8,550 bases of DNA from an uncultured Selenomonadaceae bacterium (GTDB lineage: Bacteria; Bacillota_C; Negativicutes; Selenomonadales; Selenomonadaceae), in contig CAMIWP010000035.1 of the NCBI GenBank assembly GCA_946402475.1, forward strand, positions 1 through 8,550. The letters run 5' to 3'. Below are positions 1 through 6,714 of this stretch, piece after piece. A model generated the notes under the pieces. It had not been told where the DNA came from and did no database searches. It worked only from the letters and a program-made list of their open reading frames with translations. Numbering within the stretch: position 1 is the first letter of the stretch; every line of letters starts with the position of its first letter. Position numbers and translations under genes: made by a program.

Positions 1-541
1 TTTCCGCCGCCGTATGCATGGTAAAAGGAGTTGTGTTAGCATAGCGAAAAAATCCCGTATCCGTGGCGATGCCCGTGTAGATGCATGCAGCAGCTTCTAC
101 GGTGATTTCTCCTTCCATGGCGCGGATGATCTCATACATGATCTCTGCTGTGGCTGCACGATGGGAGTCCACATAGGCACGCTCCGCCTCACATTGATTC
201 GTCACATGGTGATCAATGTTCAAAACAGGGGCCTCTACCATCTTACCCACATCCCCGATACGATCCAGGGACGTGTCCAAAACCACCAAGAGATCCGCCC
301 GAATCTTCTCGACTCCATCCTTCCCCGGTTTCTCTATAACCTCATATCCCGGCAATACGGAAAATATTGCCGGGATATCATCATCAAGGAAGACCTGAAC
401 CTCTTTTCCCATGGCGTGAAGCACATGCATGAGACCCAAAGAGGAACCGACGGCATCGCCATCGGGATTCACATGAGCCGTGATCACCAGTCTTTTTGCA
501 TCCAGAAGGGCATCTGCCGCTTCCCTCAATGAAATCTTCAT
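1..541 (-). CDS. nrnA: DHH-family phosphoesterase, NrnA-like bifunctional oligoribonuclease/pAp phosphatase (3' end outside window)
   Basis: Cytoplasmic metal-dependent phosphoesterase. Family members degrade 2-5 nt RNA and dephosphorylate pAp. I translated 180 codons without a stop from ATG at 541 to the left edge. Visible motifs: motif I AHVNPDGD (residues 22-29, metal ligands H23, D27, D29), motif II VVLDTS (D89), the signature NIDHHVTN (D110-H111-H112) and TGIATDTGFFRY (D161), which together form the Mn-binding DHH domain. The family usually runs to about 310-340 residues, so the C-terminal DHHA1 substrate-binding domain should lie beyond the left edge. The start overlaps the rbfA stop in an ATGA, implying translational coupling. 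Location after rbfA is common in Firmicutes. A cyclic-dinucleotide phosphodiesterase (GdpP/DhhP type) is the alternative, but there are no membrane, PAS or GGDEF segments at the N-terminus, so NrnA is favoured. Confidence 0.9.
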   Translation of the reverse strand, partial: MKISLREAADALLDAKRLVITAHVNPDGDAVGSSLGLMHVLHAMGKEVQVFLDDDIPAIFSVLPGYEVIEKPGKDGVEKIRADLLVVLDTSLDRIGDVGKMVEAPVLNIDHHVTNQCEAERAYVDSHRAATAEIMYEIIRAMEGEITVEAAACIYTGIATDTGFFRYANTTPFTMHTAAE

Positions 542-903
542 ATCTCTTGTTCCTTCTCCTCCGCCTTTTGAACTTTCAGGAGCAATTCCTGTATATGTGC
601 GCTGTAATCAAGGGATTTGTCCAAGGCAAAAGAAATCTCCGGAGTAAATCGAAGGCGAATGCGTTTCCCGATTTCCCGTCGGATATAGCCGAGGGAGCTC
701 TGAAGTCCCTTCCAGCAGTCCTCCACTTGCTTCTCGTTCCCCATGAGACTGACGTAGACCTTTGCCTCGCGCAAATCCCCCGTGACCGTCACCTGTGTGA
801 CGGTCACGAAGCCAATGCGAGGATCTTTGAGCTCCCGAAGGATGATCTGGCTGATCTCTTGCTTCATGAGTTCCTGAAGTTTTTCTACGCGAAGCTGGCC
901 CAC
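538..903 (-). CDS. rbfA: 30S ribosome-binding factor A
   Basis: Small (121 aa) KH-type ribosome assembly factor that binds immature 30S subunits near the 16S rRNA 5' helix and helps in late maturation and cold adaptation (known family role). The sequence shows the whole fold: N-terminal helix with RVEKLQELMKQEIS (residues 5-18), LKDPRIGFVTVT (25-36), the strand AKVYVSL (47-53) and the terminal RIRLRFTPEISFALDKS (81-97). Length is normal. The start is GTG at 903-901, preceded by a strong AAAGGAGG with a 9-nt spacer. The gap to the infB stop is 21 nt, and the 3' end overlaps the nrnA start by 4 bp. The charged tail (residues 112-120) is usual for the family. Confidence 0.96.
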   Translation of the reverse strand: MGQLRVEKLQELMKQEISQIILRELKDPRIGFVTVTQVTVTGDLREAKVYVSLMGNEKQVEDCWKGLQSSLGYIRREIGKRIRLRFTPEISFALDKSLDYSAHIQELLLKVQKAEEKEQEI

Positions 904-924
904 AGATTCCCGCCTCCTTTCAAA

Positions 925-3462
925 TCATTCTGCATTCTGTGACTCCGTTTCACTGCTCCCCTTATCCTTTTGCTCCTCTTCCCTGCGCTTGGCAGCAGCC
1001 TTGTTTGCCTCGGTGATGGAGGTTTCGATCTCCTCCATGGTGTACGGTTCGATGATATCCCCTTCCCGGAAATCCCGGAAATCCACAATGGAAATGCCGC
1101 ACTCGTATCCGGCGGCAACCTCCTTCACCTCATCCTTGAACCGGCGCAGGGAATCGATTTCGCCGTCGAAGACCTCGATGTTATCCCGGATGATGCGGAT
1201 CTTGGAGTTGTTGAAGATCTTGCCGTCCAGGACATAGGAACCGGCTACCAAAGCCTTGGAGAACTTCATGACCTTGCGGATCTCCACATGGCCCTGAATG
1301 ACTTCCTTGTACTTCGGCGCAAGCATGCCAGACATGGCATCCTTCACATCGTTGAGGGCGTCGTAAATCACCCTGTAGGTACGAATGTCGATATTCTCGG
1401 CATCGGCCATGCGGCGGGCGTTGGCATCGGGCCGCACGTTGAAGGCAATGATGAGGGCATTGGAAGCCGAGGCCAACATGACATCGGACTCATTGACGGC
1501 GCCGACACCGGAATGAACGATGCTGACCCGCACCTCATCGTTTTTGTTGAGAGAAAGCAACGATCCGGTAAGAGCTTCCACGGAGCCTTGAACATCGGCC
1601 TTGATGACAATGTTGAGATCCTTGATGCTGCCCTCCTGGATTTGCTGGAAGAGATCGTCAAGGGAAACCTTCTTGGATTTCATGAGCTTCGTGCGCAAGC
1701 GTTCCGTCCGAGCCTCCGCAATGGAGCGAACCTGCTTCTCGTCCAGCACCGCCAGAAGATCCCCTGCCGCAGGCACGTCATTGAAGCCCAAAACCTCCAC
1801 GGGAACCGAGGGGCCCGCCTTCTTCACGCTGTCGCCGCGATCGTTGACCATGGCGCGAACCTTGCCGTAAGTGGTTCCCGCCACAATGGAGTCCCCAATG
1901 CGAAGGGTACCGCTCTGAACGAGAACCGTAGCCACAGGGCCGCGACCCTTGTCCAGCTCCGCCTCGATGATGACACCCCTCGCCTCCCGGTTCGGATTTG
2001 CCTTGAGCTCCTGCACCTCTGCTACCAGCAAGACCATTTCCAGAAGGTCGTTGATTCCCATCTTCTTCTTGGCCGAAACGGGCACCATGATGGTATCGCC
2101 GCCGTATTCTTCCGGCACGAGTCCCTTCTCCATGAGTTCCTGCTTCACCCTGTCAGGATTTGCTCCCGGTTTGTCAATCTTGTTGATGGCCACGATGATG
2201 GGCACATTGGCGGATTTCGCATGGTGAATGGCCTCCACCGTCTGGGGCATGACGCCGTCATCCGCCGCCACAACCAGAATGGCAATATCCGTCACTTGAG
2301 CCCCGCGAGCGCGCATGGCAGTGAACGCCTCATGGCCCGGAGTATCCAGAAAGACGATTTTCTTGTCCTTGCAGATGACCTGATAGGCGCCAATATGCTG
2401 GGTAATGCCCCCCGCCTCGTGAGCGGAAACCGAGGTCTTGCGAATGACATCCAAAAGGGAGGTCTTTCCGTGGTCGACATGGCCCATGACAGTGACCACG
2501 GGAGGACGAAGCTTCAGCGTCTTTGGATCGTCCTCGATTTCCGGGATCTCCGTCGGGTCAACCTCAGGCGGCAGTTCCTCGGCCGTCACCCCGAATTCCG
2601 AAGCCACGAGAGCCGCCGTGTCGAAGTCGATCTCCTGATTGATACTGGCCATGACTCCCATGAGCATGAGCTTCTTGATGACCTCCGCCGCAGTACAGCT
2701 CATCTTGCTAGCCAGATCCTTCACGGCGATGGACTCGCCGATCTTGATGTGCTTTGGGCGGGCGATCTCAACCTTCTGGGGCACCGGCTGGGCAACGCGC
2801 TTATTGCGGCGATCCTTGCGGCCTCCTCCCTGACGCTCGTTCCTGCCGTCGTTATGGCCTTCCTCTCTGACGTTGCGCCCGTTGCGATCCCGGCCTCCAC
2901 GATGGGCATTATTGCTGTCACGATTGCGACGATCCCTGTCCGTACGCGTGCTGCCGGTACCGACAGCACGTGCGCCGCCGCTCTTTCCCCTTCCGCTGTC
3001 CCCGCGAGGCGGCGCACTATGCTTAGACGCACTGTCGCTGCGATTCTGGGAGCGAACTTGACTGCTCCTGGCGCTGTTTCCGTCTCTGGCCGGACGATCC
3101 TTCGGCTTTGCATTTTCCTGCACCTTTCGCATGGAATCGGTGTTTTTTCCGGAAGAAATCTTTTCTTCCCGCAACTCTGCCGACTTCGGCACAGGCTGCT
3201 CCACAGGTTTCGCACTCTGAGGATCCTGCTTGGGAACAGGCTTCTGCGCCGGCTTAGACTCAGCCTTTCGAGGCGCTGCAACCGACTTGGAAGAAGCCGA
3301 TGTTTTCTTTTCCAATGCCTCCTTCACGGCATTGTATTCCTCATCGCCAACGCTGGTGAAATTATTTGCAACCTTGAAATTTTTTTTCTTCAGAATCTCC
3401 AGTACCGCCTTGCTCTCTATGTTGAGCTTTTTTGCCAACTCATAGACTCTGTATTTCGACAT
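925..3462 (-). CDS. infB: Translation initiation factor IF-2
   Basis: GTPase that delivers initiator fMet-tRNA to the 30S P site and promotes 50S joining. The 845 residues comprise: an IF2N helical domain (1-50, starting [14 protein letters not shown]); a long basic, low-complexity Arg/Gly/Asp/Asn/Ser linker (about 54-230); a second IF2N module (about 240-295); the G domain with G1 GHVDHGKT (327-334), G3 DTPGH (373-377), G4 NKID (427-430) and G5 SAK (463-465); domain II (about 493-580); domain III (about 610-710); and the C-terminal fMet-tRNA-binding barrel (about 715-810). The frame stays open upstream to 3564, but that part overlaps ylxQ. The ATG at 3462 fits the family N-terminus and follows a GGGGGTGG-type ribosome site, 13 nt after the ylxQ stop. 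The acidic Glu-rich tail (826-845) is not conserved. Confidence 0.98.
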   Translation of the reverse strand: MSKYRVYELAKKLNIESKAVLEILKKKNFKVANNFTSVGDEEYNAVKEALEKKTSASSKSVAAPRKAESKPAQKPVPKQDPQSAKPVEQPVPKSAELREEKISSGKNTDSMRKVQENAKPKDRPARDGNSARSSQVRSQNRSDSASKHSAPPRGDSGRGKSGGARAVGTGSTRTDRDRRNRDSNNAHRGGRDRNGRNVREEGHNDGRNERQGGGRKDRRNKRVAQPVPQKVEIARPKHIKIGESIAVKDLASKMSCTAAEVIKKLMLMGVMASINQEIDFDTAALVASEFGVTAEELPPEVDPTEIPEIEDDPKTLKLRPPVVTVMGHVDHGKTSLLDVIRKTSVSAHEAGGITQHIGAYQVICKDKKIVFLDTPGHEAFTAMRARGAQVTDIAILVVAADDGVMPQTVEAIHHAKSANVPIIVAINKIDKPGANPDRVKQELMEKGLVPEEYGGDTIMVPVSAKKKMGINDLLEMVLLVAEVQELKANPNREARGVIIEAELDKGRGPVATVLVQSGTLRIGDSIVAGTTYGKVRAMVNDRGDSVKKAGPSVPVEVLGFNDVPAAGDLLAVLDEKQVRSIAEARTERLRTKLMKSKKVSLDDLFQQIQEGSIKDLNIVIKADVQGSVEALTGSLLSLNKNDEVRVSIVHSGVGAVNESDVMLASASNALIIAFNVRPDANARRMADAENIDIRTYRVIYDALNDVKDAMSGMLAPKYKEVIQGHVEIRKVMKFSKALVAGSYVLDGKIFNNSKIRIIRDNIEVFDGEIDSLRRFKDEVKEVAAGYECGISIVDFRDFREGDIIEPYTMEEIETSITEANKAAAKRREEEQKDKGSSETESQNAE

Positions 3463-3475
3463 CAATCCACCCCCA

Positions 3476-3799
3476 TCAAAATTTCCCTTTTTCCAGCAAT
3501 TTCGCCAATGCCTTACTGAATCCTTCATCTTGCAAGGCCGCCACCGCCCGATATTCTTTGCCAAGGCACTCTCCCAAAAGCTCCTTGGTCAGGCACAAGG
3601 AAAAAGGGATCCCGCATCTATCTGCCATTTCCTGATACGTCTTCTTGGATTCTTCCGCTGCATCCGTCGCCACTAAAAGATACTTCGCCTTTTTTCCTTT
3701 TACGGACTGTTCCACGGCAAAAGCTCCGGACACGATGCACCTTGCCCTCTGGGCCATGCTCAGAAGATTCCTGATCTTCCTGTCCAAAATCTCCATCAT
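3476..3799 (-). CDS. ylxQ: YlxQ, L7Ae/L30e/S12e-family putative RNA-binding protein
   Basis: A 107-aa protein of the L7Ae/L30e fold. Family members bind kink-turn-like RNA, but the exact cellular target of YlxQ is not established. Family-typical stretches are [10 protein letters not shown] (residues 11-20, where most homologues read LLGLA-RAG), the basic [17 protein letters not shown] (33-49) and a C-terminal helix containing [12 protein letters not shown] (91-102). It lies between rnpM and infB, as in Bacillus, with its ATG overlapping the rnpM stop (ATGA). A second ATG follows immediately and sits 8 nt rather than 5 nt after the GGAG sequence, so the true start may be 3 nt later (3796). Thirteen nucleotides separate its stop from infB. 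Confidence 0.88.
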   Translation of the reverse strand: MMEILDRKIRNLLSMAQRARCIVSGAFAVEQSVKGKKAKYLLVATDAAEESKKTYQEMADRCGIPFSLCLTKELLGECLGKEYRAVAALQDEGFSKALAKLLEKGKF

Positions 3800-4080
3800 C
3801 CCTTCTCCAGCGAAAGGATCTGTTGTTCCAGTTCATCATACACACTGCGATCGATGGCGTTCTTGAAGGATCTTTCCAGGCCTCGGCTCTTCCTCGCCGC
3901 CTCCAGGCACTCCCTCGTCCCGCATATATAGGTGCCTCGGCCGGGTTTCTTTCCCGTCGCATCTACGGAGTACTCTCCTTCCGGGCTTCGCACAATGCGG
4001 ATCATGTCCCGCTTTGGATGCTTCTCCTGACAGCCCACGCACATCCGCTCGGGAATTCTCTTCGCTGCCAAGTCATTCAC
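3796..4080 (-). CDS. rnpM: RnpM (formerly YlxR, DUF448), nucleic-acid-binding regulator
   Basis: Small basic protein of the YlxR family; the Bacillus protein is reported to bind RNase P RNA and modulate its activity. The 94 residues contain the hallmarks RMCVGC (12-17), [12 protein letters not shown] (24-35) and the signature GRGTYIC (47-53), followed by Cys58. C14, C17, C53 and C58 form a zinc-ligand-like set, although many homologues lack these cysteines. The start is uncertain. GTG at 4080 overlaps the end of nusA by 8 bp but has a weak ribosome site. TTG at 4071, three codons on, is preceded by AAGGTG at 6 nt and would give a more typical short N-terminus ([11 protein letters not shown]). 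The stop overlaps the ylxQ start. Confidence 0.9.
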   Translation of the reverse strand: MNDLAAKRIPERMCVGCQEKHPKRDMIRIVRSPEGEYSVDATGKKPGRGTYICGTRECLEAARKSRGLERSFKNAIDRSVYDELEQQILSLEKG

Positions 4081-5209
4081 CTTCTGCCGTAAAGGACTCG
4101 TCCCCGGTGACTTCCACCTCGTTCATGTTCTCGTCGAGAATCTCCTCCGCAGCCTGGGACTCGCTCTTGATATCGATTTTCCACCCGGTGAGCTTCGCGG
4201 CCAGTCGGGCGTTCTGCCCTTCTTTCCCTATGGCCAGGGACAACTGGTAATCGGGAACCACCACCCGGGATACCTTTTCCTCTTCGTTGACTGCCACAGA
4301 AACCACCTTCGCAGGACTCAGGGCGTTGGCGATATATTTGGCGGAATCCTCGTTCCACTTCACGATATCGATCTTCTCGCTGCCCAACTAGTCCACGATG
4401 GCCTGAACCCGGATGCCCTTCTGACCAGCGCAGGAGCCTACGGGATCCACGTTCTCATCCTTGGAGTACACCGCGATCTTGGAGCGCATACCGGATTCCC
4501 TGGCCACGGACTTAATCTCCACCGTCCCGTCCTGTATCTCGGGAACCTCCAGCTCGAACAGACGCTTCAATAGGCCCGGATGCGTACGGGAAACCACCAC
4601 CTGGGGTCCCTTGTTGGTTTTCTTGACCTCCACGATATAGGCTTTGATGCGATCCCCATGATTGTAAGTCTCCGTCGGGATCTGCTCCGTCGGAGTCAAA
4701 ACCGCCTCCGTCTTGCCCAAGTCGATGAAGACATTTCGGTTTTCCACGCGCTGCACTAGTCCTGTGATGATGTCGCCCTCCCGACTCATGAATTCCTCGT
4801 ATATGATGCCCCTCTCCGCTTCGCGGATGCGCTGTACCACCACCTGTTTCGCCGTCTGTGCCGCAATACGCCCAAAATTCGCCGGAGTGACCTCAATCTC
4901 TATGATATCTCCCACTTCGTACCCGGGACTGATGGATCTTGCCTGTGCCAGGGAGATCTCTGTGACATCGTTCCCCACTTCCTCCACCACGGTCTTAATG
5001 GCATATACATGATAGCTTCCCGTATCCCGGTTCAGCGCCACGCGGACATTCTGGGCAGAGCCGAAATTTCGCTTGTAGGCGGATATGAGCGCCGCCTCAA
5101 TGGCATCGAACAGGATCTCTGGGGCGATTCCCTTTTCCCTGCCCAATTCCTTCAAAGCTTCCAGGAAGCCTTGTCCTTCGTCTTTTGCCTTGCTCTTCTT
5201 GCTGGTCAA
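4073..5209 (-). CDS. nusA: Transcription elongation/termination factor NusA, interrupted by an in-frame amber codon
   Basis: NusA binds RNA polymerase and nascent RNA to control pausing, intrinsic termination and antitermination. Read through the stop, this locus encodes 378 codons, close to the about 371 aa usual in Firmicutes. Order: N-terminal RNAP-binding domain (about 12-140, from [15 protein letters not shown]), S1 domain (about 143-208), KH1 (about 210-285, loop GQKG 262-265) and KH2 (about 290-350, loop GKEG 328-331). Codon 274 is TAG (4390-4388), so the strict frames are 5209-4388 (273 aa) and 4387-4073. The C-terminal part stays in the same frame and is well conserved, and no ribosome site precedes the TTG after the stop. 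The chosen start is TTG at 5209, 8 nt after GGAGG and 16 nt after the rimP stop. The interruption is either a sequence error or a real nonsense mutation. Confidence 0.93.
4388..4390 (-). other. In-frame amber (TAG) codon inside nusA
   Basis: On the minus strand the codons read GAC-TAG-TTG-GGC, after IVD and before LGSEKIDIV. NusA homologues normally read IVDEL or IVNEL here. A single change, GAG to TAG (plus-strand c to a at 4390), explains the stop completely, with no frame change on either side. Confidence 0.95.
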
Positions 5210-5225
5210 ATTGACATCCTCCCAT

Positions 5226-5678
5226 TCAAAAATCAATGTGCAGGCGTACTTGGGAAATCTTGTCCATGGATATCTCCTGCCCGCCGTCCAAGGTGAGTTT
5301 TCCGTCGCCATAGGCCGTCAACGTCCCCACAAGGAGTTTCTTTCCGTCCATGGGAGTATAGAGGGAGACATCCACAGCCTTGCCCATCTCCCTCGAAAAA
5401 TCTCGCTCCTTCTTCAGCACGCGATCCAGACCGGGAGAGGAAACCTCCAGCGTATACGGATCCCGGATGAGATCGCGCCGATCCAACTCCTCCCCCAAGC
5501 GTTCGCTGAGATTCTGACAATCGTCGATTTCAATGCCGCCCTTCTTGTCGATGAAAACACGAAGATACCAGTCGCGCTCCTTGACGTATTCCACGTCTAC
5601 GAGTTCAATCTCCTCTTGGTCCTTCAGCAGCTCCGTCACGATTTCTTCCACGGTTTCCTCCACATGCCTTGCCGCCAT
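5226..5678 (-). CDS. rimP: Ribosome maturation factor RimP
   Basis: First gene of the operon. RimP binds the 30S head region and assists assembly of the S12/S5 neighbourhood (known family role). The 150 aa are normal length: an N-terminal alpha/beta domain (about 1-85) with VEYVKERDWYLRVFIDK (29-45) and IEIDDCQNLSERL (49-61), the family signature LEVSSPGLDR (77-86), then an SH3-like C-terminal domain (about 90-150) beginning KKERDFSREMGK and ending with a strand RLHIDF. The start is ATG at 5678, with AGAGAGGTG as the ribosome site a few bases upstream. It stops 16 nt before the nusA TTG start. Its promoter and leader hairpin lie at 5729-5808. Confidence 0.95.
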   Translation of the reverse strand: MAARHVEETVEEIVTELLKDQEEIELVDVEYVKERDWYLRVFIDKKGGIEIDDCQNLSERLGEELDRRDLIRDPYTLEVSSPGLDRVLKKERDFSREMGKAVDVSLYTPMDGKKLLVGTLTAYGDGKLTLDGGQEISMDKISQVRLHIDF

Positions 5679-5728
5679 ACAGCACCTCTCTTCCCAAAAC
5701 TGCCTGCAAATATTGCGGACATAAGAGT

Positions 5729-5754
5729 AAAGAGTGGGTTTGCACCCACTCTTT
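5729..5754 (-). promoter_or_regulatory. Perfect 11-bp hairpin in the rimP-nusA-infB leader
   Basis: An exact inverted repeat, AAAGAGTGGGT (minus strand) with its complement, closes a 4-nt loop that reads GCAA in the mRNA, a GNRA tetraloop. It begins about 20 nt after the predicted transcription start and ends about 50 nt before the rimP ATG. The 3' arm ends in CTCTTT followed by ACTCTTATG rather than a clean U-run, so it is not a canonical terminator. It could be an attenuator, a protein-binding site or a 5' stabilising stem. Confidence 0.6.
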
Positions 5755-5779
5755 GAATACCGACTTAAATTCAGTAATC

Positions 5780-5808
5780 ATTATATCACTCACAAGGAAT
5801 GTTGTAAA
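5780..5808 (-). promoter_or_regulatory. Sigma-A-type promoter for the rimP-nusA-infB operon
   Basis: On the minus strand, -35 TTTACA (5808-5803, 5 of 6 consensus), a 17-bp spacer and a perfect -10 TATAAT (5785-5780). The expected start is near 5773, giving a leader of about 95 nt before rimP. It is the only strong promoter seen upstream of the operon. Confidence 0.8.
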
Positions 5809-5852
5809 CCACTCCCGCAAAAATTAATAGGCCCCGCGCGCCCCATCGCCCT

Positions 5853-5883
5853 CCTAAAAAAATCATCATTTCCCTAAAAAAAA
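5853..5883 (+). promoter_or_regulatory. Phased A-tracts, UP-element-like, upstream of the tRNA-Pro promoter
   Basis: CCT followed by seven A at 5853-5862 and CCT followed by eight A at 5873-5883, starting exactly 20 bp apart (about two helical turns). The second abuts the -35 element at 5885. Placement matches an UP element contacted by the RNA polymerase alpha subunits, as expected for a stable-RNA promoter. This is an inference from position and composition. Confidence 0.4.
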
Positions 5884-5884
5884 C

Positions 5885-5913
5885 TTGAATAAGTTTTTCA
5901 TATTTGCTATAAT
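5885..5913 (+). promoter_or_regulatory. Promoter of tRNA-Pro
   Basis: -35 TTGAAT (5885-5890), a 17-bp spacer and a perfect -10 TATAAT (5908-5913). Predicted initiation near 5920 gives only about 8 nt of 5' leader before the mature tRNA end at 5928. Confidence 0.8.
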
Positions 5914-5927
5914 AGTTTTCGATTTAG

Positions 5928-6004
<77 letters not shown>

Positions 6005-6014
6005 TGGAAAATAA

Positions 6015-6062
6015 GAGGCGGATGCTTTGAGCAGTTGCTCTGGCATCCGCCTCATGATTTTT
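6015..6062 (+). terminator. Intrinsic terminator of tRNA-Pro, probably bidirectional
   Basis: Perfect 11-bp stem GAGGCGGATGC (6015-6025) with GCATCCGCCTC (6043-6053). Its apical part folds into a second small stem, GAGC/GCTC (6029-6032 with 6037-6040). On the plus strand it is followed by ATGATTTTT. On the minus strand the same stem is followed by TTATTTTCC, so it can also end the hpt transcript arriving from 6116. Confidence 0.8.
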
Positions 6063-6115
6063 CACAGTGCCGTCCTTGATGCTCATGAACAAGAACCCCC
6101 GCTCACAAACACGGT

Positions 6116-6457
6116 TCAGCACATAGCCAAAAGCTTGTCGCGCAGCTCCTTCACCGGCTTGTACATCTCCACGTATTCAGCCTCCTTGTGAGCGCGCAAC
6201 AGCTCCGTGATCTCCGACAGAGGCGCGTAGAGAGGTGTCAAGGCAAGGTTCCCCACCACGCCCTTCAATGCATGAGCCGCCTCAAATGCCTCCCCCTGTT
6301 TGTTTTCCGCCAGGGCCTTTTCTAATGTCTCGAAGTACTCATTGGACAGTCCCATGGCCAGCATTTTGAAATAGAATGCTTCATTGTTCATGCAACGGGC
6401 TAGTCCTTCCTTGGTATCGATCCCGAATTCCGTCAGGTTCTCGATCGTCAACATCAT
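6116..6457 (-). CDS. Single-domain HPt (histidine phosphotransfer) protein
   Basis: A 113-aa stand-alone HPt protein, a soluble phosphorelay intermediate that passes phosphoryl groups between a histidine kinase or hybrid receiver and a response regulator. The core motif AAHALKGVVGNLAL (60-73) contains the phosphorylatable His62, with the Lys and Gly residues that follow it in functional HPt domains. The N-terminal part (RCMNNEAFYFKML, 21-33) and the downstream PLSEITELLRA (79-89) complete the four-helix bundle. There are no membrane or catalytic domains. AAAGGGAGG precedes two adjacent ATGs (6457 and 6454); the second is 8 nt from GGAGG and is an equally good start. It is transcribed divergently from the REC-GGDEF gene, its likely phosphorylation partner. 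No kinase lies in the window. Confidence 0.9.
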   Translation of the reverse strand: MMLTIENLTEFGIDTKEGLARCMNNEAFYFKMLAMGLSNEYFETLEKALAENKQGEAFEAAHALKGVVGNLALTPLYAPLSEITELLRAHKEAEYVEMYKPVKELRDKLLAMC

Positions 6458-6505
6458 GATTTCCTCCCTTTGTCAACACATTTGATGATAGCAATCCGTT
6501 TATGA

Positions 6506-6534
6506 CTTATAGCATAACGAGTAGAAGATGTCCC
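6506..6534 (-). promoter_or_regulatory. Candidate promoter of the HPt gene
   Basis: On the minus strand: -35 GGGACA (6534-6529), a 17-bp spacer, and -10 TATAAG (6511-6506, 5 of 6). It lies about 50 bp upstream of the start codon. A short dyad, TTATG-N8-CATAA (6500-6517), overlaps the -10. The -35 is imperfect, so confidence is moderate. Confidence 0.5.
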
Positions 6535-6643
6535 CCATCCTCTACAAGTAGGGGCAGCCGTGCAAATGACAGGCAGGAGCGAATATCTCCCGCCTCTTTG
6601 CGACGCAAAGCCAGCCCCCTTTTTGGAAAACGCCAATGGGAAT
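6535..6643. promoter_or_regulatory. Dyad-rich divergent control region between the HPt and REC-GGDEF genes
   Basis: No coding potential was recognised. It holds consecutive dyads: CTAC-AA-GTAG (6542-6551); an imperfect hairpin with AGGC/GCCT and GGAG/CTCC arms around a 7-nt loop (6571-6595); a near-perfect palindrome, CTTTGCG-A-CGCAAAG (6596-6610); and TTGG-N6-CCAA (6623-6636). They could be regulator sites or RNA structure; the sequence does not decide between these. Confidence 0.4.
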
Positions 6644-6662
6644 ATTTCGCCTGTGGCGAAAT
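6644..6662. promoter_or_regulatory. Candidate operator: perfect 8-bp inverted repeat over the -35 region
   Basis: ATTTCGCC-TGT-GGCGAAAT is an exact dyad with a 3-bp centre. It overlaps the position where the -35 element of the REC-GGDEF promoter must lie (6654-6659), which is where a dimeric regulator would control access of RNA polymerase. The binding protein is unknown. Confidence 0.5.
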
Positions 6663-6682
6663 TTGAACAGTTGCGTTATAAT
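6654..6682 (+). promoter_or_regulatory. Candidate promoter of the REC-GGDEF gene
   Basis: A perfect -10 TATAAT at 6677-6682 lies 33 bp before the start codon. At 17-bp spacing the -35 is TGGCGA (6654-6659), a poor match, which suggests an activated or weak promoter. The short leader ends in AAGGAG (6700-6705), 9 nt before the ATG. Confidence 0.55.
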
Positions 6683-6714
6683 ATACGTAAGAGGCAAAGA
6701 AGGAGCGCGATGAA

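Noticed and set aside
970..3519. An 849-codon open frame on the plus strand, antisense to infB
   Set aside because: It mirrors the codon positions of infB, whose translation is an unmistakable IF2. The antisense frame has no recognisable domain and is a by-product of the GC-rich codon usage.
4073..4387. A separate C-terminal NusA gene starting at the TTG just after the amber codon
   Set aside because: No ribosome binding site precedes it, it would start in the middle of KH1, and it is in the same frame as the upstream part. An interrupted single gene is simpler.
4388..4390. TAG reassigned to an amino acid in this organism
   Set aside because: The Nif3-like gene ends with TAG at 8118-8120 at the position expected for its family, and the other complete genes here stop normally with TGA or TAA. 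A general reassignment is unlikely from this window.
5786..5870. Short minus-strand peptide frame beginning ATGATGATT after AGGG, upstream of rimP
   Set aside because: Its ribosome site is too close, it would need an unidentified promoter, and it runs into the rimP operon -35/-10. Nothing supports translation.
6473..6478. A perfect TTGACA on the minus strand just upstream of the HPt gene as its -35 box
   Set aside because: The matching -10 would fall inside the coding region; the hexamer lies next to the ribosome binding site. The promoter at 6506-6534 is better placed.
6454..6636. A 60-codon minus-strand frame in the HPt/REC-GGDEF spacer
   Set aside because: It starts at TTG without a ribosome site, spans the dyads and the HPt promoter, and shows no family resemblance.
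6654..6674. Sigma-54-type promoter (TGGC...TTGC) before the REC-GGDEF gene
   Set aside because: GG and GC are 16 nt apart instead of the required 10, and a good -10 TATAAT lies just downstream.
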